A DNA stretch of 64,000 nt from Pelagibacteraceae bacterium (GTDB lineage Bacteria > Pseudomonadota > Alphaproteobacteria > HIMB59): positions 372,001 through 436,000 of the forward strand of contig BOYI01000001.1 in assembly GCA_019651435.1 (NCBI GenBank), read 5' to 3'. The notes under the pieces are model-generated. The model ran no database searches, had not been told where the DNA came from, and saw only the letters and a program-made list of their open reading frames with translations. A program made the translations under genes and the position numbers. Positions within the stretch are counted from its first letter, which is position 1, and every line of letters starts with the position of its first letter. Shown in pieces: positions 12,390 through 21,611 of the stretch.

Positions 12390-12487
12390 TCTTAATTTCG
12401 CATAGGTTCGTTAAAAAAATCATATTATAAATTTAGAAATTAGTTATTTAATCTGGTAAACAATATACCACCAAAAGGAACTCAATT
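12390..12487 (+). promoter_or_regulatory. Probable promoter region of the pnt operon
   Basis: This is the largest spacer in this part of the window and precedes pntAA. It is very AT-rich, with a possible -10 element in CATATTATAAATTT about 50 bases upstream of the start. The ribosome-binding site AAAGGAAC sits 5-12 bases ahead of the ATG at 12488. No riboswitch-like structure or clear terminator for the preceding gene is visible. The promoter assignment rests on base composition and position only. Confidence 0.4.
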
Positions 12488-13603
12488 ATGATAATCGGAA
12501 CAATCAAAGAAAAAAAGAAATTTGAAAATAGGGTAGCTATTAGCCCCGATGAAGTAAAAAATTATGTCAAAGCTGGGCACCAAGTTTTTATCGAAAAAAA
12601 TGCTGGCTTAGCTTCTGGTTTTACTGACAAAAGTTATAAAGAAGCAGGAGCTACAATCTCCTCTTTAAAAGAAATCTTAAAAACATCCGATATTATTGCA
12701 AAAATAAACTGTCCTACCGCCGACGAAGCAAAACAACTTAAAAGTAGTTCTATGGTTATCTCTCAACTAAATACTCAAAAAGAGATTGATATCATCAAAA
12801 TTTTTAATACAAAAAAAATATCAGCATTTTCTTTGGAGAGGGTTCCTAGAATTACTAGAGCGCAGGATATGGATATTTTATCCTCTCAAGCTAATTTAGC
12901 GGGCTATCACGCTGTTATTGATGCTGCTCAAGAATTTAACCGAGTTCTTCCACTTTTTATGACTGCTGCTGGTAAAGTAACCCCGGCAAATGTTCTTGTT
13001 ATAGGTGCCGGTGTAGCTGGACTACAAGCTATCGCTACAGCTAAAAGATTAGGTGCGATTGTTTATGCAACTGATGTTCGAATTGCATCCAAAGAGCAGG
13101 TGGAGAGTTTAGGTGGAAAATTTGTGATGGTTGAAGATGAGGAATCTAAAAATGCAGAAACCAAAGGTGGTTATGCAAAAGAAATGAGTGCTGAGTATCA
13201 AAAAAAACAAGAAGCGCTTTTAGCAGAAACTCTTAAAGAAATGGACATTGTTATATGTACAGCTCAGATACCTGGAAGAAAAGCACCTTTAATTTTAAAA
13301 AAAGATATGCTTGATAATATGAAACAAGGTTCTGTCATAGTTGACCTTGCTGTTGAGTCTGGTGGAAACTGTGAGTACAGCCAACTAGGCAAAGTAGTTT
13401 CCAAAAATGGTCTAAAAATCGTAGGTCATGCTAATGTTCCAGGTAGAGTAGCCAATAATGCATCAAGTTTATTCTCTAAAAATATATCCAATTTTTTAAA
13501 ACTCATGAATTTTGAGGATAAAAAGAAATCAGTTATTAACAAAAATGATGAAATTATCAAAGCAACTTTGGTTTGTTCAGCAGGAAAAAATTTAATTAAG
13601 TAA
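12488..13603 (+). CDS. pntAA: NAD(P) transhydrogenase subunit alpha part 1
   Basis: A 371-residue cytoplasmic NAD(H)-binding subunit (domain I) of the proton-translocating transhydrogenase, of the split type known from Rhodospirillum. Visible features are the alanine-dehydrogenase-like N-terminus ([18 protein letters not shown]), [19 protein letters not shown], and the dinucleotide-binding fold [20 protein letters not shown] followed by YATDVR. Then comes the mobile-loop region and [10 protein letters not shown]. The complex uses the proton motive force to make NADPH from NADH. A good ribosome-binding site (AAAGGAAC) supports the start. Next gene is 10 bases downstream behind AAAGGAGAG. Confidence 0.95.
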   Translation: MIIGTIKEKKKFENRVAISPDEVKNYVKAGHQVFIEKNAGLASGFTDKSYKEAGATISSLKEILKTSDIIAKINCPTADEAKQLKSSSMVISQLNTQKEIDIIKIFNTKKISAFSLERVPRITRAQDMDILSSQANLAGYHAVIDAAQEFNRVLPLFMTAAGKVTPANVLVIGAGVAGLQAIATAKRLGAIVYATDVRIASKEQVESLGGKFVMVEDEESKNAETKGGYAKEMSAEYQKKQEALLAETLKEMDIVICTAQIPGRKAPLILKKDMLDNMKQGSVIVDLAVESGGNCEYSQLGKVVSKNGLKIVGHANVPGRVANNASSLFSKNISNFLKLMNFEDKKKSVINKNDEIIKATLVCSAGKNLIK

Positions 13604-13613
13604 AGGAGAGATT

Positions 13614-14003
13614 ATGTCAGAAATTTCAATTCAATTAGAAAATTTATCTTTTAAGGCCCAACAATTATCAGATCAAGCTAGTCAATTGGCTTTAGCAGCT
13701 GTTGAATCATCTGGGGGCCATAGCGATTTTATTATTTTTGGTATTACCGTTTTAGTACTTGCGTGTTTTGTTGGCTATTATGTTGTTTGGTCAGTGACTC
13801 CTGCATTACACAGCCCATTAATGGGTGTTACGAATGCTATCTCATCAGTAATCATAGTGGGCGCTTTACTCGCAGCTGGTCCTATAGATGCAACGATTTC
13901 AAAATATTTTGGTTTAGCAGCGGTTGGTTTGGCAGCAGTAAATATTTTTGGTGGCTTTGTTGTAACCAACAGAATGTTATCAATGTTTAAGAAGAAAAGT
14001 TAA
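13614..14003 (+). CDS. pntAB: NAD(P) transhydrogenase subunit alpha part 2
   Basis: A 129-residue membrane subunit carrying the first part of domain II. About 55 hydrophilic residues are followed by three to four hydrophobic helices, including [37 protein letters not shown], the conserved segment of this subunit. A slightly long hydrophilic N-terminus (about 45 residues, glutamine/serine-rich) precedes the first helix. Together with PntB it forms the proton channel of the inner-membrane transhydrogenase. Both neighbours are the other two subunits, with spacers of 10 and 11 bases. Two other ORFs listed inside it are frame shadows. Confidence 0.95.
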   Translation: MSEISIQLENLSFKAQQLSDQASQLALAAVESSGGHSDFIIFGITVLVLACFVGYYVVWSVTPALHSPLMGVTNAISSVIIVGALLAAGPIDATISKYFGLAAVGLAAVNIFGGFVVTNRMLSMFKKKS

Positions 14004-14014
14004 GGAAGATTACA

Positions 14015-15404
14015 ATGTCAAATTTAACATCAGTAGCTTATTTAGTTTCATCTGTTCTCTTCATTTTATCATTAAGAGGACTTTCACACCCCACAACTGC
14101 TAGAAGAGGTAATTTTTATGGAATTGTAGGTATGGCCATCGCCATTATAACTACTGTCTCAAATCCTGGCGTTTTAAGCTATAAGGAGATCGCAATTGCT
14201 TTTGTCATAGGTGGTTTAATAGGAAGTGTTATCGCTGTTCGAATTCAAATGACAGCACTACCTCAGTTAGTAGCTGCATTTCACAGTCTTGTTGGTTTAG
14301 CGGCAGTTTTTGTTGCTGCCTCTGCTTTTTATAATCCAAGCGCATTTAATATAGGTACTGTTGGAAATATTCCTCTTGGAAGTTTAATAGAAATGGCTAT
14401 CGGTACCGCGATTGGTGCAGTAACTTTTACAGGCTCAATTATTGCTTTTGGTAAACTCCAAGGTTTTGTCTCCGGAAATCCATTAGTTTTCAAAGGTCAA
14501 CACCTTCTCAATCTTATCCTTGGTTTTAGGGATAATCGCATTAATTGCAAAATTTTGTATTGATCAAAATCCAGAATACTTCTGGATGATTGTTGCAGCA
14601 TCTTTTTTAATTGGAGTATTGCTTATCGTTCCTATTGGTGGTGCTGATATGCCAGTAATTGTTTCTATGCTTAATTCCTATTCAGGTTGGGCAGCAGCAG
14701 GCATTGGGTTTACACTATCCAATAATCTTTTGATTATTACTGGAGCACTCGTTGGATCTTCTGGAGCTATCTTGAGTTATATCATGTGTAAAGGAATGAA
14801 CCGATCTTTCCTTAATGTTTTACTTGGTGGTTTTGGTGGTGAACAAGCAGCAAGTGAAGGTGGAGCAAAAGATGACCGTGTTGCAAAACAAGGTAATGCT
14901 GCGATGCTGCATTCGTGATGAAAAATAGTAAAACAATTATCATTGTTCCTGGTTACGGTATGGCTGTAGCTCAGGCACAACACGCTCTGAGAGAAATGGG
15001 AGATTTACTTAAAGCTGCAGGAGCTCAAGTCCGATATGCAATTCATCCAGTTGCTGGAAGAATGCCAGGCCACATGAACGTTCTTTTAGCGGAAGCTAAC
15101 GTTCCCTATGATGAAGTTTTAGAATTAGATGAAATTAATAGAGATTTTTCTGAAACTGATGTTGCTTTCGTCATTGGCGCAAATGATGTTACTAACCCAG
15201 CAGCAAAGACAGACAAAACCAGTGCAATTTACGGAATGCCAATTCTTGATGTTGAAAATGCAGGACAAGTATTTTTTGTAAAAAGAGGAATGGCTAGTGG
15301 TTATGCTGGAGTGCAAAATGAACTATTCTTCCGTGACAACACACTAATGTTGTTTGGAGATGCAAAAAGTTTGTGAAGATATTATTAAGGGATTAGAAGA
15401 TTAA
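14015..15404 (+). CDS. pntB: NAD(P) transhydrogenase subunit beta (three frameshifts)
   Basis: PntB carries the rest of the membrane domain and the NADP(H)-binding domain III. Three ORF pieces cover it. The first has the helices through LNLILG. The second resumes with [15 protein letters not shown] and includes [26 protein letters not shown]. The third carries the NADP fold [18 protein letters not shown] and [19 protein letters not shown]. Adding one base near 14901 restores [12 protein letters not shown]. Adding one A at about 15364 restores an ending of [15 protein letters not shown], so the stop is at 15404, not where the ORF track ends. Restored length is about 463 residues, the family norm. 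Indels are probably sequencing errors. Confidence 0.94.
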
Positions 15405-15423
15405 TCGTATTTCTTCTTACGCA

Positions 15424-15600
15424 TTAGCTTTTGAATCTCTTGATAGATTCTTCTTTTTCACGAAGCTTTCTTTCAGATGGTTTTTCGTAGTGTTTTCTGA
15501 GTTTTAACTCTTTGAAAATACCCTCTCTTAAAAGCTTTTTTTTAAGAACGCGAATAGCAGCTTCTACGTTATTATCTCTAACTTGTACTTCTATAGTCAA
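15424..15600 (-). CDS. rpsU: 30S ribosomal protein S21 (TTG start)
   Basis: S21 is a small basic protein of the 30S subunit. The sequence VQVRDNNVEAAIRVLKKKLLREG..KELKLRKHYEKPSE is diagnostic. The ORF track starts at an upstream ATG (15666), giving an unnatural extension. A TTG at 15598-15600 preceded by GAGG with eight bases between gives TIEVQVRDNN, the normal start, and a 58-residue product. I therefore set the start at 15600. It is convergent with pntB and divergent from coq9. Confidence 0.92.
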   Translation of the reverse strand: MTIEVQVRDNNVEAAIRVLKKKLLREGIFKELKLRKHYEKPSERKLREKEESIKRFKS

Positions 15601-15637
15601 TCTAGTAACCTCATAAAGGCGTAAGTTATATATAATT

Positions 15638-16265
15638 ATGAAATCAAAGCAAGAAAAATTAGCCAATTCATTTGTTCAAGATGTACCTAAATTTGGCTGG
15701 TCTAGAGAAACCTTACTTCAATGTGCAAAAAAATTGAAGATTTCCACACCAAATCTCGCTCTTCTATTCCCATCATTTGAATATGATGTTTTGAAGTTCT
15801 TAATTGCTCAAAATAATGCTCTCGTTGAAAAAAATTATAATTCTTTCAATAATTCTCGTCTTAAAGTGAGAGATAAAATCAAGACGATCTTAGAATTAAA
15901 GTTTGAGAGTAATGCCTATTTAAAAAAGGCTTTACCAGAGATGTTAAAGTTCTTACTTCGTCCTGGTAATATTTTAATGTCAGTAAAGTTGCTTCATGAA
16001 ATAGTGATTTTATTGGAAACTTTCCGGAGATAAATCTAACGACTTTAGCTACTATTCAAAGAGAGGTTTGCTCTCAATGATTTACCTAGCAACTCTTATT
16101 TATTGGTTAAATGATAGATCAAACAAAAATATTGCTACTAAAAACTTTATAAGCAAATCAGTAGATGGAATTGTTGATGGAGTTTCAAAATTAAAGCAAC
16201 TAGGCACTTTAAGAAGTCTTGCACAAAGTTTTATGGAGAGATATTCAACTCGCAAAGCTTCCTAA
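15638..16265 (+). CDS. COQ9 family ubiquinone-biosynthesis protein (one frameshift)
   Basis: Two ORFs, 131 and 65 residues, form one COQ9-like protein of about 208 residues. The N-terminal half has FVQDVPKFGWSRETLLQCAKKL (COQ9 proteins open with a TetR-like helix-turn-helix fold). After restoring one base near 16007 the frame reads EIADFIWKLSGDKSNDFSYYSKRGLLSMIYLATLIYWLND, the conserved C-terminal lipid-binding region with the ADxIW, GD, YY.KR and WLxD elements. COQ9 binds isoprenoid lipids and assists the quinone hydroxylation complex. The 3' end shares bases 16262-16265 (CTAA) with the stop of the convergent SDR gene. Confidence 0.85.
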
Positions 16266-17014
16266 GGGCGAGCAGTTAAACCTCCATCAATTATTAACTC
16301 AGTACCAGTGATATATTCGCTTTGATCGCTTAATAAAAACAATATTCCCTGAGCTATTCCTTCAGGCTGAATAACTTTTTTGATTGGCATAAATTCTTTT
16401 AAATTTTTTTTTGCATTTGGGATTTTTTTCCAGCGATCTTGCATAGGAGTCTCAACAGCACCAGGAAGGATACAATTGCTTCGAATATTATAGGATCCAA
16501 ATTGGATAGCCAGTGATTTAGATAGTCGGATCATGGCTGCCTTACTTGCACCATATGCATCTTGAGGTTTGTCATCTCCAGAGAGCGCATCCACTGAGGA
16601 AATGTGAACCATAGATCCAAATTTATTTTTTTTCATTACAGGTATGATTAATTTTGAGAGCAGCACCATAGTCTTAAGATTAATATCAAAGACCTGGTCC
16701 CAAATTTTTAAGTCAAGATCTACCGCAGAAATATCCTTCCCAAACCACAAAACTCCAGTTGTATTTACTAGGTAGTCAATTCTCTTATTGGATTTAACAA
16801 AATTATTGATAGCTTTTTTTAGTTCATCTTGTTTAACTAAATCTAACTGGCAATACGTAATTTTTTTATGTTGTAGGATTTTTTTAGTTGGTTTCTGAAT
16901 ATCAAGAGCAAGAATTTTAATGTTGTAATTGAGCAATAACTTTATTGTTGCTAAACCCATTCCTCCTGCAGCTCCTGTGACAACCACAGTTTTTCCTTTG
17001 AGATTTAAATTCAC
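16262..17014 (-). CDS. Short-chain dehydrogenase/reductase
   Basis: A 250-residue classical SDR. It has the Rossmann glycine motif TGAAGGMG at about residues 13-20, an aspartate after the second strand (LALDIQ) favouring NAD(H), HISSVDA with the catalytic serine, the catalytic pair YGASK, and the tail GTELIIDGGLTARP. NTTGV replaces the usual NNAG motif. The substrate cannot be read from sequence. It is transcribed away from the adjacent ALDH-TRAP operon, with about 110 bases between the starts. It may therefore take part in the same catabolic pathway under a shared control region; that is inference. Confidence 0.9.
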   Translation of the reverse strand: MNLNLKGKTVVVTGAAGGMGLATIKLLLNYNIKILALDIQKPTKKILQHKKITYCQLDLVKQDELKKAINNFVKSNKRIDYLVNTTGVLWFGKDISAVDLDLKIWDQVFDINLKTMVLLSKLIIPVMKKNKFGSMVHISSVDALSGDDKPQDAYGASKAAMIRLSKSLAIQFGSYNIRSNCILPGAVETPMQDRWKKIPNAKKNLKEFMPIKKVIQPEGIAQGILFLLSDQSEYITGTELIIDGGLTARP

Positions 17015-17070
17015 AACAAAAATCTAAATTTTTATAGTTATAAGTAAACCCAGTAATTTAAAGAAAGCCA

Positions 17071-17099
17071 TTGACTTTTTTTAAGCAAATTTTCATTAT
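17071..17099 (+). promoter_or_regulatory. Sigma-70-like promoter for the ALDH-TRAP operon
   Basis: TTGACT at 17071-17076 and CATTAT at 17094-17099 are separated by 17 bases and lie about 25 bases upstream of the aldehyde dehydrogenase start. GTGGAGC provides the ribosome-binding site. The -35 box matches five of six consensus positions and the -10 four of six. No repeat suggestive of an operator was seen. Confidence 0.55.
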
Positions 17100-17123
17100 A
17101 TTGGTCTTAACTGTGGAGCAACT

Positions 17124-18512
17124 ATGAGTATTCAAAAAACTATTACCCCTATTGACAATTCTGTTTATTTAGAAAGACCTTTATCAACCCAAAATGAAAT
17201 CGATAATGTTATTGAAAATTCCAAAAAAAGTTTTCAATCATGGAAGAGTACTTCTATTGATGATCGTATAAAAATTATTAATAAGTTTATTGATAATTTA
17301 ATAGCTCTTAAACCTGAGGTATCAAAAGAAATTTGCTGGCAGATTGGAAGACCCATCTCTCAATGTGGAAATGAGTTACGAGGCTTTGAAGAGAGGTCAA
17401 GACATATGGTAGAAATTGCAAAAGAGTCTTTAAGAGACATTCCTGCAACTAAAAATGATGAATTTGATAATTATATTTATAAGTCTCCTTTAGGTGTTAT
17501 TTTTGTTATGGCACCTTGGAATTATCCTATTATCACTGCTACTAATACTATTGTTCCCGCATTATTAGCAGGTAATACAATAGTCATAAAACATTCCTCT
17601 CAAACACCTCGGTGTGCAGAGTTAATATCACAAGCTTTTGAAAATACAGGATTGCCTGAAGGTGTATTTCAGTTTGTTCATACAGATCATCAAGCATGTG
17701 AAAAAATTATTGCTGATCCACGAATAGCTCATGTAGTCTTCACCGGCTCAGTGAGAGGAGGTCAAGAAGTTAAGAAATATATTGGAACTCGTTTTATTAA
17801 CGTTGGCTTGGAATTAGGAGGAAAAGATCCTGCTTATGTTCGTTCAGATGCAGATTTAAATCATGCTATTGAGAATTTAGTAGATGGTGCAATGTTTAAC
17901 TCGGGACAGTCTTGTTGCGGCATTGAAAGAATTTATGTTGACCAGTCTATTTATAAGGATTTTATCGATGGATTTAAAACTATAACTGAACAATATAAAT
18001 TAGGTGATCCTTCTCAAGAAGATACAAATTTAGGACCAGTAGTTCGATTATCTGCTGCAAACTTTATTCGCAGTCAAATTTCTGAGGCAGAAAAGCAAGG
18101 AGCAAAGCGATTAATAGATGAATCAAAATTTTCTATAGCAAAAGATGATAATTGTTACATTGCCCCCCAGGTTATGATTGATGTTAATCATTCAATGAGA
18201 TTTATGATGGAGGAAACTTTTGGACCAGCTGTTGGAATTATGCCAGTAAAAGATCAACAAGAAGCAAAACAACTAATGAATGATAGCCCCTACGGTTTAA
18301 CTGCTTCTATTTGGACAAAAGATTTAGATTTTGCAAAAGATTTTGGTAGAGAAATTGAGACGGGCACTTTTTTTATGAATAGATGTGATTATTTAGATCC
18401 TGCTCTTGCTTGGACAGGTGTTAAGGATACCGGAGTAGGTTGTTCCTTATCTGTATTAGCCTTTGATCAATTTACACGCCCTCAAAGTTTTCATATGCGA
18501 AAGGTAGTCTAA
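17124..18512 (+). CDS. NAD(P)-dependent aldehyde dehydrogenase
   Basis: An intact 462-residue ALDH-superfamily enzyme. It shows FVMAPWNYPI in the cofactor site, the KHSSQTP loop, VFTGSVRGG (the GSxxxG turn), the general base in LELGGKDPAYV, and the catalytic cysteine in NSGQSCCGIERIYV. The EETFGPAVGI segment follows. It oxidises an aldehyde to a carboxylate; the IERIYV type resembles succinate-semialdehyde and betaine-aldehyde-like members, but the substrate is not fixed. It is the first gene of an operon with a TRAP transporter, a gamma-glutamyl ligase and an iron alcohol dehydrogenase, so it may oxidise the aldehyde formed by that dehydrogenase. Confidence 0.92.
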   Translation: MSIQKTITPIDNSVYLERPLSTQNEIDNVIENSKKSFQSWKSTSIDDRIKIINKFIDNLIALKPEVSKEICWQIGRPISQCGNELRGFEERSRHMVEIAKESLRDIPATKNDEFDNYIYKSPLGVIFVMAPWNYPIITATNTIVPALLAGNTIVIKHSSQTPRCAELISQAFENTGLPEGVFQFVHTDHQACEKIIADPRIAHVVFTGSVRGGQEVKKYIGTRFINVGLELGGKDPAYVRSDADLNHAIENLVDGAMFNSGQSCCGIERIYVDQSIYKDFIDGFKTITEQYKLGDPSQEDTNLGPVVRLSAANFIRSQISEAEKQGAKRLIDESKFSIAKDDNCYIAPQVMIDVNHSMRFMMEETFGPAVGIMPVKDQQEAKQLMNDSPYGLTASIWTKDLDFAKDFGREIETGTFFMNRCDYLDPALAWTGVKDTGVGCSLSVLAFDQFTRPQSFHMRKVV

Positions 18513-18558
18513 CAAAACAATTTAGATATTCTTTTCATTTGTGTTAGCTTAGTTACTT

Positions 18559-19068
18559 ATGCCTTCGATCTTTATTCTTTATGTAAAACTCATTGATAAG
18601 ATTACAGACATTATAGGTCGCATCACAATGTACACGGTTTTTGTCATGATGGGTATTTTGGTATTATCTTTTGTCACCCGTAATATTATTAATTTTCCTC
18701 TACTTTGGATTATTGAAATGGCCCAATTCATTATGACTGGTTATTATTTGATGGGAGGGGCCTATTCCATGAAGGAAAGTCAGCACGTTCGAATGGATCT
18801 AGTTTATGGAAACTTATCAGATAAAAATAAAGCTAGGATGGATTTGTTTACAAGTGTATTTCTAATTTTTTATCTCTTTGTCTTATTAATCGGTTCTTAT
18901 AATAGCTTAGTATACACACTCGAGACCAATAAAAGACTTTTTACTGCTTGGGCGCCGTATGTATGGCCTATCAGCAGTATTATGTTTTTAGGAATTTTAT
19001 TGATGCTTCTTCAAACATTTTCAACAGTATTTAAAGACTACGCAAAGGTTAAGGGTATAAAAATATAA
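18559..19068 (+). CDS. TRAP transporter small membrane subunit (DctQ)
   Basis: A 169-residue protein with four hydrophobic helices and the DctQ-type arrangement. It shows VLSFVTRNIINFPLLWIIEMAQFIMTG, MGGAYSMKESQHVRMDLVYGNLS between helices two and three, and a terminal WPISSIMFLGILLMLLQ helix. It is the small subunit linking the periplasmic binding protein and the large permease. The last A of its TAA stop (19068) is the first base of the dctM ATG (TAATG), so translation is coupled. Confidence 0.92.
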   Translation: MPSIFILYVKLIDKITDIIGRITMYTVFVMMGILVLSFVTRNIINFPLLWIIEMAQFIMTGYYLMGGAYSMKESQHVRMDLVYGNLSDKNKARMDLFTSVFLIFYLFVLLIGSYNSLVYTLETNKRLFTAWAPYVWPISSIMFLGILLMLLQTFSTVFKDYAKVKGIKI

Positions 19069-20399
19069 TGCTCGCTGAATATTTTAGTTACGAAGCTATT
19101 GCGATCCTAATGTTCGTTACGATGCTAGTGATGTTGCTGACTGGTCAAAGAGTTTTTGGAGCGATAGGTTTTGTTGCTGCTGCAGCTGCTTTACTTTTAT
19201 GGGGTGATGGTGCTGTAGAAATGCCATTTACCGCATCATGGAAACTTTTTAAATGGTATCCAATGCTAACACTACCACTATTTATTTATATGGGTTATAT
19301 GATCTCTGAATCTGGAATAGCTAATGATTTATACAAAATGTTCCACGTGTATTTCGGAGGAACCCGAGGGGGCCTCGCAATTGGAACAATGTTTATGATG
19401 GTGGCTATTTCAGCGATGAATGGTTTAAGCGTGGCTGGAATGGCTGTTGGTGCCACCATTGCCTTACCTGAAATGTTAAAAAGAAATTATGACAAAAGGA
19501 TGATAAGTGGAGTTGTTCAGGCTGGTAGTTCGCTTGGAATCTTGATCCCGCCAAGTGTTGTTTTAGTTCTTTATGGAATGATCGCTCGACAGCCTGTAAG
19601 TAAACTTTGGCTTGCTGGTTTAATCCCAGGTTTGATAATGGCTTCTCTTTTTATTCTATACATTTATATACGTTGTCGATTACAACCAGAGCTAGGACCA
19701 GTACTTCCAAAAAAAGAAAGAGAAATGCCGTTCATTGAAAAGCTTAAACTCTTAAGAGCCGGTATAATTCCATTTGCAATTTTCTTTGTAATGACAGGAC
19801 TTTTTATTATGGGAATAGCAAGTCTTGTTGAATGTTCAGCGGTTGGAGCTTTAGCAGCTACTCTTGCTGCTTGGTCTAAAGGAAGACTAAATTTGAGAGT
19901 AATTGAAGATGTTTGTAAAAAAACATTAGGTGTCTCATGTATGTTCATGTGGATTATCCTTGCAGCACTGTGTTTTGGAGCAGTTTTTGATGGTATAGGT
20001 GCAGTCAAAGCAATTGAGTCTTTGTTTATTGAGCGATGGAATTTAAGTCCTTGGGGTGTTTTAATTATGATGCAGTTATCTTACATTTTGATGGGAATGT
20101 TTTTAGATGATACTGCAATGTTAGTCATTGTAGCACCTTTATATGTTCCATTAATTATAGCTTTGGGATTTGATCCAATTTGGTATGGCGTTCTCTATAC
20201 GATTACATGTCAAATAGCATATATGACTCCACCTTTTGGTTATAATTTATTTTTAATGAAAGCAATGGCCCCAAAAGAAATAACGTTAATTGATATTTAT
20301 CGTTCAATTATTCCTTTTGTTTTGGTTATGTTATTTGGATTGGTGATTATGATGATGTTCCCACAAATCGCTCTCTGGCTTCCGACTACTCTGCTTTAA
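19068..20399 (+). CDS. TRAP transporter large permease subunit (DctM)
   Basis: A 443-residue permease with about twelve helices. It carries MLTLPLFIYMGYMISESGIA, GLAIGTMFMMVAISAMNGLSVAG, GSSLGILIPPSVVLVLYGM (the conserved IPPS element) and, in the second half, MTPPFGYNLFLMKAMAP. It drives secondary uptake of the bound solute, normally an organic anion, coupled to sodium. The reverse-strand ORF at 19664-20008 is a shadow. The binding-protein gene follows after a 73-base gap containing a strong ribosome-binding site. Confidence 0.95.
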   Translation: MLAEYFSYEAIAILMFVTMLVMLLTGQRVFGAIGFVAAAAALLLWGDGAVEMPFTASWKLFKWYPMLTLPLFIYMGYMISESGIANDLYKMFHVYFGGTRGGLAIGTMFMMVAISAMNGLSVAGMAVGATIALPEMLKRNYDKRMISGVVQAGSSLGILIPPSVVLVLYGMIARQPVSKLWLAGLIPGLIMASLFILYIYIRCRLQPELGPVLPKKEREMPFIEKLKLLRAGIIPFAIFFVMTGLFIMGIASLVECSAVGALAATLAAWSKGRLNLRVIEDVCKKTLGVSCMFMWIILAALCFGAVFDGIGAVKAIESLFIERWNLSPWGVLIMMQLSYILMGMFLDDTAMLVIVAPLYVPLIIALGFDPIWYGVLYTITCQIAYMTPPFGYNLFLMKAMAPKEITLIDIYRSIIPFVLVMLFGLVIMMMFPQIALWLPTTLL

Positions 20400-20472
20400 T
20401 AATAAATTCAAGCCATAATCTTTATTCCTAATTCAAATTTTTTTTTATATAATTTGACTCCGGAGGAAAATT

Positions 20473-21556
20473 ATGTCGACAAAAAAGAAAAATAATATCT
20501 CTCCATCTTCAAGGAGAGGTTTTCTAAAAAAAGCCGGATTAGTATCAAGCCGCAGCTATTGGTGCAACAGCTGCAAAGGCACCATACGTCTATGCTGCTT
20601 CTAATCCAATTAAATGGAGACTGCAAACTTATTCAGGTGCTCCACTAGGTGCACACGTTGTTCTCCCTCAGATTGAAGCTTTCAATAAAGCAGCTTATGG
20701 AGAAATGGAAATTGAGTTGTACTATGCTGATCAACTAGTACCAACTGATGAACTGTTTAGAGCAATGCAAGCAGGAACTATTGATGCTGTTCAATCAGAC
20801 GATGCAACTATGGGTTCACCAGTAGATATCTCTGTTTTTGGTGGATACTTCCCATTTGCTACTCGTTATAGCCTCGACGTTCCAGCGATGTTCAGATACT
20901 ACGGTCTTGATAAAATCTGGGCTGAAGCATATGGCGAAGTAGATAACGTAACATGGTTAAGCACAAGTGCTTGGGATCCATGTCACTTATTTACGGTTAA
21001 TAAGAAAATTGAAAAGCTTGAGGACATGAAAGGTCTAAGAGTATTCGGTGTTCCAACTGCTGGTCGTTTCCTAGCTCAATACGGATTAATTCCTGTAATT
21101 GTTCCTTGGGATGATGTGGAAGTAGCAATGCAGACTGGTGAACTTGATGGTGTTTGCTGGTGTGGATTTACTGAAGCTTACGAAGTTGGATGGGCAGACA
21201 TTTGTAACTATGCTCTTACTAACTCAGTAACTGGTGCATGGTTTGGTTCTTATTTTGCTAACAGTGAAAGCTGGAACAAACTTTCACCAAAACTTCAAGA
21301 GCTTTTCAAAATGTCAATTGACCAATCTCACTACTATAGACAAGTATGGTATTGGGGTGGTGAAGCTGACCTACGTGTTAATGGTAAGAAGATGGAATTA
21401 TCAAGTCTTCCTGCAGACGAGTGGGCCGGTGTTGTCAAAGACGCTGAAAAATTCTGGGATGATGTTGCAGCTTCTTCGCCAAGAAGTGGCAAAGTGGTTG
21501 AGGCATTCAAATTGTATGCAGCAACTATGGACAAAGCAGGTTATCCATACAGATAA
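20473..21556 (+). CDS. TRAP transporter solute-binding protein, Tat-exported (one frameshift)
   Basis: The ORF track starts at an internal ATG (20705). The true start is ATG 20473 behind CCGGAGGAAAA. It opens with a twin-arginine signal (SSRRGFLKKAGLVS). One extra A near 20550 breaks the frame; removing it gives SAAAIGATAAKAPYVYAA, a normal h-region and cleavage site, and a 360-residue protein. The mature part (KWRLQTYSGAPLG...) resembles the FcbT1/TakP-like TRAP binding proteins, with DELFRAMQAGTIDAVQSDD and GVPTAGRFLAQYGL. The ligand is unknown; the usual arginine anchor region reads GLRVFGVPTAGR. Tat export implies folding before export. Confidence 0.9.
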
Positions 21557-21566
21557 TATAATTTTT

Positions 21567-21602
21567 AGCTCACCTCATATAGTTATGGGGTGAGCTTTTC
21601 TT
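21567..21602 (+). terminator. Hairpin with U-tract after dctP (terminator or mRNA stabiliser)
   Basis: AGCTCACCTCAT and ATGGGGTGAGCT pair over 12 positions (one G-U) around a six-base loop, followed by TTTTCTT. The next gene on the same strand starts at 21612, so the hairpin may act as a partial terminator. It would leave the binding-protein mRNA more abundant than the downstream enzyme genes, a common arrangement for solute-binding proteins. Confidence 0.75.
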
Positions 21603-21611
21603 AAATAAAAA

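Noticed and set aside
13763-13990. Two ORFs inside pntAB (75 aa plus strand, 63 aa minus strand)
   Set aside because: Shadows of the intact pntAB frame; composition is the mirror of its codons.
19664-20008. 114-residue reverse ORF within dctM
   Set aside because: dctM is intact and full-length here; the reverse ORF has no ribosome-binding site and no family features.
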